A DNA stretch of 64,000 bases from Tetrastigma voinierianum (Eukaryota; Streptophyta; Magnoliopsida; Vitales; Vitaceae): assembly GCA_016808115.1 (NCBI GenBank), contig JAEQBH010007369.1, positions 145,141 through 209,140 of the forward strand, given 5' to 3'. Positions 11,307 to 22,506 of this stretch are shown here, in pieces. The notes beneath the pieces are model-generated. The model did not search any database. It was not told the DNA's origin and saw only the letters and a list, made by a program, of their open reading frames with translations. The position numbers and the translations under genes were made by a program. Position 1 is the stretch's first letter. Every line of letters begins with the position of its first letter.

Positions 11307-11318
11307 GCTCGGACACCA
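11307..11318 (-). promoter_or_regulatory. Candidate tRNA-Met primer-binding site of the EPRV
   Basis: The minus strand reads TGGTGTCCGAGC, which matches 10 of 12 positions of the canonical TGGTATCAGAGC complementary to the 3' end of initiator tRNA-Met. This primer is used by caulimovirids and by many LTR elements. Its strand and position upstream of the viral frames fit the EPRV. Confidence 0.5.
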
Positions 11319-12244
11319 TTAGTTGTTGGCTCTATAATTTTCAATAGAGGGTAAACAATGGAATAAACAAGATGATCAAAGAGAATAGTAGCTGGGGATA
11401 AAAATTATTTTTTTAAAAAAATAAAAAATTTTGAGTGCCAATTAGATAGTAACACATAGAATAGGTTTACCTGCTAAGTCAGTCAATTCCAATGGAGGAC
11501 CAATATGATACGGGACCCCAAACGTGAGATTCTTCCTAGTTAAATAATATATGAAACTAATTAAAGAAGACCGATCAAACTATGAATTATTCATGTCAAT
11601 TATCCCTAATTTATGGGAGTAATAAAATGTAATCACTATAATAAAATAAAGTAAACCTTTTGTGGAATTCCAAAAACAAAACAAAAGAAAAAATTTATGC
11701 CTCTAATTATATTATTTTCAGTTAAATTTAGATAGGATAAATAAAAAATGTTCATCATCAAATGCTTTTATAGGAGAAAGCTAAGGGTATGTTTAGTTCA
11801 TGTTCTTGATGAAACACATAAATTAAACATTGTTTTATATTCTTTTAAGCGTTCTTATTTTATGTTTTTGAATAAAAAAATCGAAACAAAACATGTATCG
11901 TTTTCATGTTTTGTTTTTCAAAAAAAAAAAAAAAAGATTTCAAAACTAAAACAAAACATGCTTTAATTATTCAAGTTAAAGGTAATGACTTGGAATTGTA
12001 CTTCCATTAATAATACTGAATAATGAGAATAATATCAAAATACTTTCTTTTGAGAAAACACATTTATTATATAGATAGGGAAGTTACTCGAGAGCTAGGT
12101 CAAAATGGGGCCACTCTCTTACCAAAGGTCAGATTCCAAGATTATAGACAGTCACTTCAATGAATATTTCTACAAATGATATATCCGTATGATGTTATAT
12201 GTTAAGCTATTTGACATGGCAAACAATAGAAATTGTGTCGCAAA
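11319..12244. other. Unassigned AT-rich spacer with a small hairpin
   Basis: No gene is recognised. It contains a perfect inverted repeat, AAACAAAACATG at 11884-11895 and CATGTTTTGTTT at 11905-11916, followed by a poly-A run (about 11919-11936) and a third direct copy near 11948. The stretch could be a decayed MITE, but no terminal inverted repeats or target duplication are visible. Confidence 0.4.
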
Positions 12245-13960
12245 GATGTCCCAAACTGGGGCTCATGAGTCCTGCTGGTCCTGGAATACTCAGGTCAAAA
12301 CCTGAAGACCACTCATGAAAACTGTACAGAGCTTCCTCAGACAAGAGCCTGCAATTCACACAGCCAACTGTCCCAACCACATAAGAACTTAATCACAGAA
12401 CCAAATTTAGTAAATAATGGTTTCTCCTCACTCCCTGATTTATTACTTTATCAGATTATAAATATCCCAACCACACATATACTCATTCTATACTTTTTTG
12501 CATTATTTTGAATTATAAACATATATATTTAAAATTCTTGAAGATTCAATACATGCTCACAGCAATGATGACATTTTCACTTCAAAAAAATGTTGTTTAT
12601 TTTCTTTCTAATACATGTTCTGAATGCAGGTCTTCCTATCTTCCCCACTCAGAACAGATCTCATTGGTGATAAAGTCTACAAAGAGATAGTTCACTCCTC
12701 TACATGGGTTACTCCCCACCTAAGTGCACATGCATGTATTAAGCAATCACATTCAAGCAATTACATGAACCTACTCGAATGTCTACATTTAATTAATCCC
12801 ATGTCCCGAGCCTCCCTCCCTTCACCGACTCACTCATACTTAAGCCGAATGCGAGTAAAATCACGCCTTCAAGCAAAACAAAACTTGTTGTTCCGAAACA
12901 CACTACCAGCTGTGTGGTACTGGATCACCCTCCACATGAATGCTGGAGAACCTCTGAATAACCGCTGCCCTCCATGACTATTTGACTGATCTCCAAATAC
13001 ACTCTGTAACCATCCTGTTTGAAATCTTTCTGGTCCATGTCGCTTTTCTTCATTCATGTCGCACCACCCCATGATTCTAGCGCACCAAAATGGATATTTA
13101 AACGATTTATGTCATTCACCATTCAGAAGTTAATATATTCTGATATTTATATATATTAATATGAACAATTCATAAACATATTAAATTTATCAATAAATAC
13201 AAAATTAGCTTCCATAATAATTACAAACAATGGAAGCAACTGAGACTGAACCACCAACATCAGCAAAATTCACACAAAAGATCTACGGAACAAAGTGAAA
13301 CTTTCGCCATCGTCAAAACACTAATAAATGTGAATTTTCTCCACCTGCCCAAGTTTTTTGAGATCAGCTTAGTGGGCCAAAACAAGCTCTTAATCGCTCA
13401 TAATCACTACTGATATGTTCTAATTATTGAACGCAGAAGATCCTACTTCTTGAGTTTAATGAACCCCACCAAATCGTCCACGCAGAGTCACGCCAGGATG
13501 CTAACTTTACTTTTGTCTGGTCGAACCTGACGTCCATCGTTTCTAATTTAGAGAACGTGCCATCTCTCTCTAAAAACTAAATGTCCAGCCATCGTAAGTT
13601 TTCTCCAAAATGTTTGCTCATTCTTCCATTTGAGAAGATCACTATTCCAAGTCATCTCCATTATCATTAAAACACTTTGTGACTCCTTATATGTCCATTC
13701 TCTTGATTTTCTAAGACTCACACTCATCTAGTTTCGCCCATTCTTTAACATCTTTAATCTCTATAATGCAGATACAGCATTATAATACCTTTAACATAAC
13801 ACTGTTTGCTTACATTCATCATCCAAACAAAATATAGAATCCACCACTGAATTGACGGGAGGCAGATTTCATATTTAATCTAACTTGTGTCCCGTTTCGT
13901 CATCTAGATTCAGAAAATCGTTTACCATTTTACGAAAATTGAATTTTCTCGGGTCTTACA
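12245..13960 (-). mobile_element. Family A-related LTR, probably solo
   Basis: The right end reads CTCGGGTCTTACA (to 13960), the reverse complement of the family A start TGTAAGACCCGAG. Inside, GGTTACTCCCCACCTAAGTG near 12705 matches the family A element 'GTGCACTTAGGTGGAGAGTA' in reverse. The left edge is placed near 12245 by a weak match (TCCCAAACTGGGG) to the family A 3' end; no target duplication was found, so this edge is uncertain. Frames of 60-117 codons inside are not protein-like and are ignored. Confidence 0.55.
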
Positions 13961-15410
13961 TTTAGTCACCACTTTTTACATATTTAAAAAAAAAGTAAAT
14001 ATAACCCAATTATAAAATCAAACATAATATATATATATATATATAATTGATAAAAAAATAATTAATTTCATGTATATATTTTTGTGGGGCTATATGAATA
14101 TTGAATTGGATCATTGCACACGAAAGATCTTTTAAATGAAAATCTAGCATCAAGACTAATCTTATCCCGAGGTTGGGAGGGATGTGAGAATGATAAATCT
14201 CCTCACCCAATGAAATGTGACTATATTCCTAAAACTTGAACTCAAGATAGTTAAGCTAAGAAAAACCTTAACTATTTCATCTATATATTCGATTATAGAA
14301 TTTCATGCGTATTTAGGTAGAACAATGGTATAAATCATCTTTTATTCATATAGGTAATATCTTTTGGCTTGAGTGAGAATTCTTTTTGATACGGAAGATA
14401 ATAAAATTAAATTTTAAAGATATTATAGTTTCTTCTTATTTTTGTGTATACTCTTGCACCCAAACATTCATAAGCTTTTTGTCAGATTTTAACAAGAATC
14501 ATACAACATTCTAAAAAAGTAATAAACCAACTCTAATACATTTATATGTCAAGAGAGAGTTTTTTGTTGCCCAAGTTTATTGAAAAATTATTTACAATTT
14601 AACCATACTATAATTTTTTTTTTTTGAAAGACTATACTATAAATATTAACCCTTAAATTTAAGTAGTTACTCTAAAAATAATATATGTTCATATTAATAA
14701 AATAAAATTCATGTCTTCATTTAATTTGAAAATAAAAATGTAGAGATTCGAATTAATTAAGTATTTGGAAGACTAGAATTATCAAAATCAACATCTTTTA
14801 GAGTCATCATTCTTATCATCTACGAAATTATTATTACATATCAATAAAAAAAAAAATTTCTAAAAGAAAAACAACAATCATGAAATTTTATAAGTTTACA
14901 TATTTTACTAATATGAGTAGTTGAACTCAAGCCTTTGATAAATTGATCCTTCATATAGAAGATATTCTATTTCTTCAAGATTGAACTTACGACTCATCAT
15001 ATTTAGTATCTAAAATTTGTTCTTATTATTGCATGCATATATAATTAATGGAATCATAGCTCTTTTTCTTATTGTAAAAACTAAAAATGAAAATCATATA
15101 ATTATTCATAAGTTGCAAATTGTGATAAACGAATACAAGATCAGCCCCAAAACCTTCAATGCTTCATTGTATTCCTTTTTTAAAAATATGTATACATTCA
15201 AATATAGTCTAAATTCTCACATGAAAGACACATGCCGTAATTTCACTTAATATTTGAATTGCTAGCTTAGCTGAAGTGGTGCACTATATCCATGTAGTCT
15301 CAACCATTCATATAGTCATCGTTTTCACTTTAAAAATAAGAAAAAACATTAACATATTGTAATAGTTTATATATAAACTTAAAAGCATTAGTAAATAGTA
15401 AATAGTAAGT
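13961..15410. other. AT-rich intergenic DNA, nothing recognised
   Basis: No reading frame resembles a known family. It holds an (AT)n microsatellite near 14029-14045 and several A or T runs. Confidence 0.5.
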
Positions 15411-16588
15411 TTCCCAATTCATTGTATTCATACTTGAATCGTAAAATCCATTGCTCCACTGGGTATCCCTGTTCTACCTCACATCTCTACTTACCCATAT
15501 AACCTTTATAAGTCCATTTATCTCACTAACTTTCCTTTCACGACCCAAAATATTTATAGTGATATTCACAATTACTTTCTTATTCTACAAAAACCTAATA
15601 TTAGAATACTATAACAACTTCAGGAATTATCCTATAAAATATTCTTTACAAATAAATTATACTAATTAGGAATTTAAGACATATTTCAACAATCTCTCTA
15701 CCTTAGATCAAATTCCATCATTGACTCCACCTTGAATTGATTTTTATATCTTCATTTTGTATGCTTTGAAATGTTTGTTTTTCCTAGTGATATTCAATTT
15801 GAAGCTCTAACGTCTCTCCTCGAACCGTGCAGATCTTCTCTCAAACAATCATCCATCCATCCACTATCTAGACCCCGGGAGAGCTTTCGCCAGCCATTGC
15901 GTTCACACCACACCTTACATGAATTAAACTCTGCCTTGAGGCTTGCTTTTATCTAGGACAACTCCTCTTATCCGTGGAATGAAGTAAACATAATACATGA
16001 AGATCGAGCATCGCCTGTCAGTGAGCATAACCATGGATCTGTTGCTAACTAATTAGGGCTCACCACCTATGTTCGACATCCGAGGATTTCACCTACATAG
16101 CCAAGTTTGAACTTGGCTCTGATATCAATTGTTGTGCCAACAGAAGCTTTGATGTAGATGATAATAATTCAAGAACAAAAAGATAAAGAATAACTCACAC
16201 GAAGATGCATGAGGTTCAACCAACCATGTCTACATCCATGGATGAGAGAGAATCTTTCCATTATACGATAGAAATATTATAGAGGTAGAATAACATGGGT
16301 TTCAGAAACATCTCATGATTCCCAATTGCTTTAATATTCATACCCTGAACCGTAAAATCCCTCGCTCCACCGGGTATCCCCGTTCTTCTTCATATCTCTA
16401 CATACCCGTATAGTCTTTACAAGTCCGTTCTTCGCCTTTTTCCCACTTCACAATACGGAATATTTATAATGATATTCTAGCCTTTCCTTCTTTGAAAGCA
16501 CGATATTACAATAATACTAACAACATAAATTATCATATAAAATATTCTTCCACAAATATGAATTAATACTAATTAGAATTTGAGACAC
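15411..16588 (-). mobile_element. Small LTR retroelement (TRIM-like), one LTR truncated
   Basis: Two direct repeats, 15411-15681 and about 16326-16588, share CGTAAAATCC, GGGTATCCC, CTACATACCC-like and TACTAATTAG blocks; both end in GA(G/A)ACA, the reverse complement of an LTR start TGTCT. Just below the upper repeat lies a primer-site-like sequence, reverse complement TTGATATCAGAGCC (16115-16128), next to TG at 16130. This sets the upper LTR at 16130-16588 (459 bases) and the orientation as minus. The internal part is only about 450 bases (15682-16129) and encodes nothing recognisable. The lower LTR lacks its far half. This matches the layout of terminal-repeat retrotransposons in miniature, or a heavily deleted copia element. 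Confidence 0.6.
16115..16128 (-). promoter_or_regulatory. Primer-binding site (initiator tRNA-Met type)
   Basis: On the minus strand this reads TTGATATCAGAGCC, directly next to the end of the upper LTR at 16130. It matches the common plant retroelement primer site TGGTATCAGAGCC except at its first positions. Confidence 0.6.
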
Positions 16589-17519
16589 ATTCGCGTTTAG
16601 AATCCAAAAATGTTGTTATTGATGACTTAGGACCCTATCCATAGAGATGAAAATCAGAATAATCATGAACAGTAACAATTTCATGAGGCAAATTAATGAA
16701 GATGTTCTGGAAGGCTTGAGTTATTTATAGGATAAATAGGAAGAGTTAAGAGTGATGATACGAGAGTGAGATCAAAGCCTATCATCTTTATTACCTCTTT
16801 ATACTGCAAGTCTTGGATTTAGAATATAATCATATTTCAACAATAATGTTTTGTTTGGTTCCAAAAAATATCAAGTAAAGATAAATAATAATAATAATAT
16901 AAAATGTTTTTTTTTAGTTTTATCATGGAACATACGAAGAGAAGTCGATTATAATTGAAATTAGTAAAAAAGCTTTTATATATATATTATTTCATCTTTA
17001 GATAAAAGAGTTAGAAATGGATTTGAATATAATAATAATTTATGTACTTTATTTTTCTCACATTTTCTTTCTCTCAAAATTTCACTCAAACTTTCTTCAA
17101 ACCTAACATAGCTTAAAAGTGAAGAATCCAACTTCAATTACAGAACCATTTGAAAAAGATTGTGATTGAGCTTCAAATCGATTTCCAAATTATTTCTTAA
17201 ATTGGAATTGTCGGCAAAAGAGTATTATTTAATATTAAAAATTTTCTTCCAATTAACAAATTGTAGATGATTTATTTTCTAGGAAAATAATTCAATATTC
17301 TATTGCTAGAATGGGTATTTATAGGAAAATAAACCCTTTTTTTTTATTAAATAGGAAGGATACATTAATGCAGATACATGATATGAATACAAGCAACCAT
17401 TTTTGCTACTCTTGAACCTTAATCATGATAATCTCTCTCAATCTTCTTTAGCTAATCTCTTATATATAGGCTTCATTAATACCAAATGAACCATGGCTCA
17501 AGTGATTTTACTTGTAGGA
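16589..17519. other. 3' flank of the polyketide synthase remnant
   Basis: No gene is recognised. It is AT-rich, with a T run at about 17337-17346. Confidence 0.4.
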
Positions 17520-18860
17520 ATGCTGCGTAAATACAACTGTTTCCACTGTTAAGCTGGTCCTAGTCCAAACAAAACACCTCTAATCCGTCACCTGTTGAAG
17601 GCTTTTCTTCTTTGATAGACTTCTTTCTCATCATCCATAACAAGAACACGCAGGCTCACAATGTTTCCATACTCCTTAGCACATGTCTACTCCTTTTCAC
17701 ATTTTGAGCTTTTCCTCTTTCAAATTGAGTTTTGCTTCAATTTGATCAAGAATCGCACGACCACCCGGGTGAACAATGTAAAATAACGAGTTCCAATCAC
17801 TAATACCAATTGGACCAAAAGCTTCAACCATGCATTTCTCTATGTTGTTAGAAACTATGTGTGGCACTTGATGAGCCAAACTAATAAGAAGACCCATTTC
17901 ACGGACATGTCCTTGGACTCCATCTTAATATTAGGAATAAATACTTTAGTTTCTTGAGATGAGTTAAAATAATTGAGCCATTTCGATTAAAATTATACGG
18001 ATCACGATCCCACGATAATATTTCTGGCCCCATCACCAAAAGGGCTTGACCTACTAGATAATCTAGTGAGTTTCATAAAGGTTCACAAAAGTTATTGTCG
18101 GTATCTGAGAACATACTATAAGAACTCAGGCACGCATTTATTCTTGCCCGGATCTTTAGCAATTCGAAGGAATTTGTACTGACAAAGCAACCTTGAAGGC
18201 ACAACATCACTCGTTTGATAGTTGTTTCAAGGCCCAAGATCTTAGCAAGTTGATAATCTGCACATGGCATGTGTAAGCTCGTGCTAGTGCAAAATACAAG
18301 GTGTGTGAGCTTAGATTTGGGTTGACCCCATTCTTCGATGGCCTTTAATGCTGCTTTCTTAAGCTTTGGTGTCTCAATATTCACAATATCTAGACGAGCA
18401 CTCAAGGATGAAGCATTGTAGCTCCACATATCAGGATTTTGGTTAATAATTTCTTCACTCAAATGCATGTAACGCTTTTTAATCATTGTTTTTCACCTGT
18501 TGTGTGAAAAATAGAAGAAAAAAATTAAATAAAAAAGACTCTTAGAGTGGGCTTTGCGAGGTCTAGGGTGTCTGAATGCTCAGGGTATGTTTAGGAAACG
18601 AAATAAGATCTGAAGCATGCAGGTGGGGCGTTTATCTGCATATAAGTTTTTCGTTTTTCGCAGCGTATTAGAAACTTACAAATGCTTAAACTTTTCTTTT
18701 GTTGGGTCAAGTGCTCGCTCTTGGTGGCCCGAAAATAAAAATCAGGGAAATCAGCCTGGCGGAAGCAGTTGACCGGAAGTGCTGTGCCGATGGCCAGAAC
18801 AGTGGCCGGACCTCGGGGACGCTGGTCATTATTCCTCATGATTTGCTCCACCTCCCCCAT
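17520..18860 (-). pseudogene. Type III polyketide synthase (chalcone synthase-like) pseudogene
   Basis: The family condenses malonyl-CoA onto a CoA-linked starter in the cytosol (chalcones, stilbenes, benzophenones and others). Exon 1 (18680-18860) starts at ATG 18860 and encodes the N-terminal signature 'GPATVLAIGTALP' and 'YFRATKSEHL'. The intron is 18497-18679 (GTAAGT...CAG), at the Cys codon where plant type III PKS genes have their conserved intron. Exon 2 begins 'MIKKRYMHLSEE' and carries 'WGQPKSKLTHLVFC'. The catalytic Cys codon is at 18187-18189 in 'LQGCF', His at 17769-17771 in 'IVHPGG', and Asn at 17663-17665 in a 'GN' context. The C-terminal 'KKSIKEEKPSTGDG' and a glycine loop follow to about 17520. 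The coding run is broken by a stop at 18070-18072, by frameshifts near 18000, 17925 and 17695, and by small deletions at both exon junctions. The AGGTVLR region after the catalytic Cys is also degenerate. The exact subfamily cannot be told. Confidence 0.9.
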
Positions 18861-19575
18861 TGACTACTTACTAGAACTCTGCTTACGAAACTTAAAATTA
18901 CCTGGAAAGGAAATATGAATTTCTATTTCATGGGAAAGGAATACTTATAATAATTCATGGGAGGGTTTGTGAATTCCATAGATTGAGTTCTTGCTTCCTA
19001 TTTACATTAATCTATAAACGGATGTTTCCGAAAACTAATAAAAAAATTAAAAAAGAATCTTGAAAAAGTGTGATTTGAAAACTAATCCAAATCTAGTTTT
19101 CTTCATATAAACTTGACACATAGATAAAACTTAAAAAAATAGGTTTTAGTAGTTAAAGGTATGAAAAAAGTTATTTAGAAGGTATCTTTTCGAGACGTTT
19201 CGGTTTTATTTTGAAAGTATTTAACAAAGACACTCAATATAACAATTTAGAAAATAACTTTTCATTTTTTTATTTTTGGAAGTTTCCCTTTAAAATGCAC
19301 TTTCAATATATATTCAAAATTTTAAAAATTATAAAGTATTTGCCCAAAGACATTTTCAATATAACATTTCAATAATTTAAAAATGTTTTTCAAGATACCT
19401 TTTATTCTAAAATTCAAAATTAGAAAGTGCTTTTCCAAAGACATATTCGAGTATAAATTAAGAACAAAATTACAAGATACTTACTTAAGATACAATTTCA
19501 ACTTACATTAAAAAAATTTAAAATTAAAGAAAATATAATTTCAATATAGAAAGTCACTTCAAGAAACACTTTTAG

Positions 19576-19600
19576 AAAGTGTCTCTTCACGAGACACTTT
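19576..19600. repeat. Perfect 10-bp inverted repeat with 5-base loop
   Basis: AAAGTGTCTC (19576-19585) and GAGACACTTT (19591-19600) form a perfect hairpin with loop TTCAC. It lies about 720 bases above the start of the polyketide synthase remnant. No U-tract or adjoining gene suggests a terminator; its role is unknown. Confidence 0.7.
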
Positions 19601-21679
19601 TAGCTCTCACATATAAAAAATTATATTAGATTTAAGAATATTTCTAAACCTTTTCTGTTCGAATTTTTTTACACTAAATATCTAAAAAGCCTGTCTATAA
19701 CAAGTTGGGTAGTCACCTGCCCCAACCCCCGCTCTAAATGTTAACAAGAAAAACCTTCCTAGAAATTATGATGCTAGTTATAATTGGCAAAATTTATTCA
19801 TATCTTATAAGCTGTACTAGGTATGGTACTGGGTTTATTCAAAAGGAAGGTATGGTACTGGGTTAGGTTTTTGAGTGTCTCCACTCCTAATTAATAGAAT
19901 GAGTATGGTAACTATTTAATCAAGTTTTTAGTGGTTGGGCTTAGGGAAAATATATGCCCCTAATTATTTTTGTTTCAAAAATTATTTCTTTTGTAGGTAT
20001 GTAGAGTCACAACCATCCGTTAACGCCCCCTTCTTGATTAAATCCTAACTTTACCAGTGCCCGTTGTTATCCCTTAGTTGTCCCTTTAAATTAATGTTTG
20101 GACTTCAAAGTTGATATTAGGAACATATTTTGTTATATAATTTGTTTTCTTTCTCATTTTACTTACATTTTTAACTAAAGGGATGAAAAAACAAAATACA
20201 ACAATTCTATAATAAAAAAGAAAAAAAAAAGTTTAGACTCCAACAACATAACAAAGAACTTAGAAAATCTTTAATTTTTCTTGTTCATACCTAAAAAAAT
20301 AAAGAAGCTCAATAGGTAGGTAGGGTAGGCCTTTATTCCACCAATATAACTCAGTAAACTATAACTAAAAAGTAGCGAATCAAAGTGTGTTTTTCATAAG
20401 TATTAGTTTGAGCAGGTAAACTTAGGAGGAAGTTGGTTAATTAATTCTTTGACAGTGAAGGTATTTTCATTAATTGTTCTATTGATAGCGAGTTGGATTT
20501 ATTTCAAAGTTGTTGAGTCTTAACTACTTAGGGATAAGGTGAATAAATACTCATGAGATTTTCACGTATATCCTAGTTTTCCCAAAAAAAATTTCCCAAA
20601 ATGCCACTGATTGTTTATTATTGTAGGTCACCCTTTTCTTTAGCTCTCATTAAAAAAAGTCACAATCAAATTAAAAACTTTAATATGTGTAGGGTGTTAA
20701 ACGTGCGGTTCTCTCTGTAACCTTTTTTAATAGGAAAGGCATAAGTGAACTACGATAGTAAATGTCATGTGTATTTTTGGATCAAAGAAAATTTTTAGGA
20801 CAAAGAAATGGGACATCGACCGAAAACCCTGAACATTTGTGCACTTTATCTACAACTTCTTATAATATATATGAAAGTAAAATAATTAAAAACACAAGAG
20901 AATTGATATGATTCAACCATCGAAACTATTTCACATACATAGATTATCATTTAAGTAATAAGTTCAACCCCTGTACACCCCCTATTGGATGCAGTAGAAT
21001 TAGTTTAAACCTTATAATCGTAGTAAGTTGAGGAAAGCACTGAATTTATGGCAGGAGCCTTGGCATAATAAAGAGGTGTACAAAAAATGAGAGAAGTGAA
21101 AAAAAAACTATGTCTAACAAGATCAACAATAAAGAGGATAAAAGAAAAATGAATATTATAAGTAAAAAGAAATAATAATATGAATAAAAAAATTATATAT
21201 ATTTAAAAATGAAATTCAATAACTAAGAATTGTTATTTAAAGTGGATATATTTATATTTAAAAATTAATTTATCTTCACTTTATAAATATATAAGTATTT
21301 TATTGCATCATCTTAATAGAGTCCACCATGTGCAGGTAAATCCAGCCTACCCATCATAATAACTAACAATATTAATGAGATTAAATGATTCAGCTGCCCA
21401 CTCAAACATCTACAAATATAGTTTGAACCATTCTAATATGGAAGTTTTTATAGGACACAACGAAGGACACAGTTATCCTACATTGAATGACAAATTTATT
21501 TTACTAATAGTTTTTAATCTTGCAAATACGTTTCCAAAGGGTTTACGGTGGGTCATTAGAGTAGTGAAATGACTGTGGATCTTGGTGTGAAGGGGAAAGC
21601 TGGAACAACAATTTGTAAACGGGAATAAACAATGCCTAGCATGATGGCCTTTCATATTACTAGTCAATAATCACCCGTC

Positions 21680-21890
21680 TCCTCAGGTCATTGGAGAATT
21701 AATGATCACTAATTCGAGTCTTCTCAAGGTCATTGAAGAATTTACCCTAATCGTTAATTTTAGAATCTTATGGGATTGCTACTTAATGATCACCGGTTTG
21801 AATTTTATGAGGGTCATTGGAAGATTTACCCGATCATTACTTTTAGGATATCATGGAATTAATCGACCTAGACACCCATCGTTATGAAGG
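21680..21890 (+). repeat. Tandem repeat with GGTCATTG(G)A(A)GA units, possibly SINE-derived
   Basis: Three copies of a motif GGTCATTG-AGA-TT start near 21687, 21729 and 21815. The last two head units of about 85-90 bases that share ATTTACCC, a CGTTAATTTTAG-like block and GG(G)AT(T). CACCGGTTTGAATTTT near 21790 resembles a polymerase III B box, so a tRNA-derived SINE origin is possible but not shown. Confidence 0.45.
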
Positions 21891-22506
21891 AAAAAAGAGC
21901 CTTGAGGAGTATCTAAGTACCAACTCTTTTGAGAATTTGCTATGAGTATTACCTCTGCCGGGAGATGACTTGTACAATCAGGAGATGATCAATGTCCAAA
22001 TAAGAAAAACTTGCTGTTCTTTATATATGGTTCAGATCATATTGTCCCTGACCATGAGTGAAGAGAGGCTTACAAATTCCCAGCAATACTAGTAATACCA
22101 AGTACCAACCGAAAAAAATGGTTCTGATGGCAAATGTAGTAACAGAAGCTATATATATGCTATTGCATTTGCCATTCCCCTTAAGAATATGAACATAGTC
22201 TAAAGACAAAACTAATAATAAACACCTTTATAAATTTAACACATTTTACAAAAATGTACTTTCTTACAGTAGAGGGGGCATAATTATAACAGGTTTGAGG
22301 CTCTTTATCTGAAGTAGAAACTCAATCCAATCTGAAACTCACAGAGTTTCAAACATATATTAAAGAACCATTCATTTTATTATACATATAGAATATAGAA
22401 TTATTTGATATGCCGGTGGCTCCTGAACCACAGCCATAGTATTATTAGTAGCTATAGTTCCTCAGCATTGATACTACCAAAAGCTTCAAAATAAAAAAAG
22501 ATGCAT

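Larger units (their letters stand above)
18861..22506. other. Intergenic DNA between the two cellular gene remnants
   Basis: No protein family is recognised in 3.6 kb. The part at 19140-19620 is built of degenerate units of about 100 bases with AAAGTG(C)TTTTCC and AAGACA(T)TTTC motifs. A direct repeat of GGTATGGTACTGGGTT lies near 19819 and 19849. Further repeats are listed separately. Confidence 0.4.

Noticed and set aside
12508..13072. Frames of 60, 117 and 67 codons near 12.5-13.1 kb
   Set aside because: Inside a family A-related LTR, on both strands, without recognisable domains.
15771..15956. 61-codon plus-strand frame in the small LTR element
   Set aside because: Lies in the short interior of a TRIM-like element, no motif, and the element reads on the other strand.
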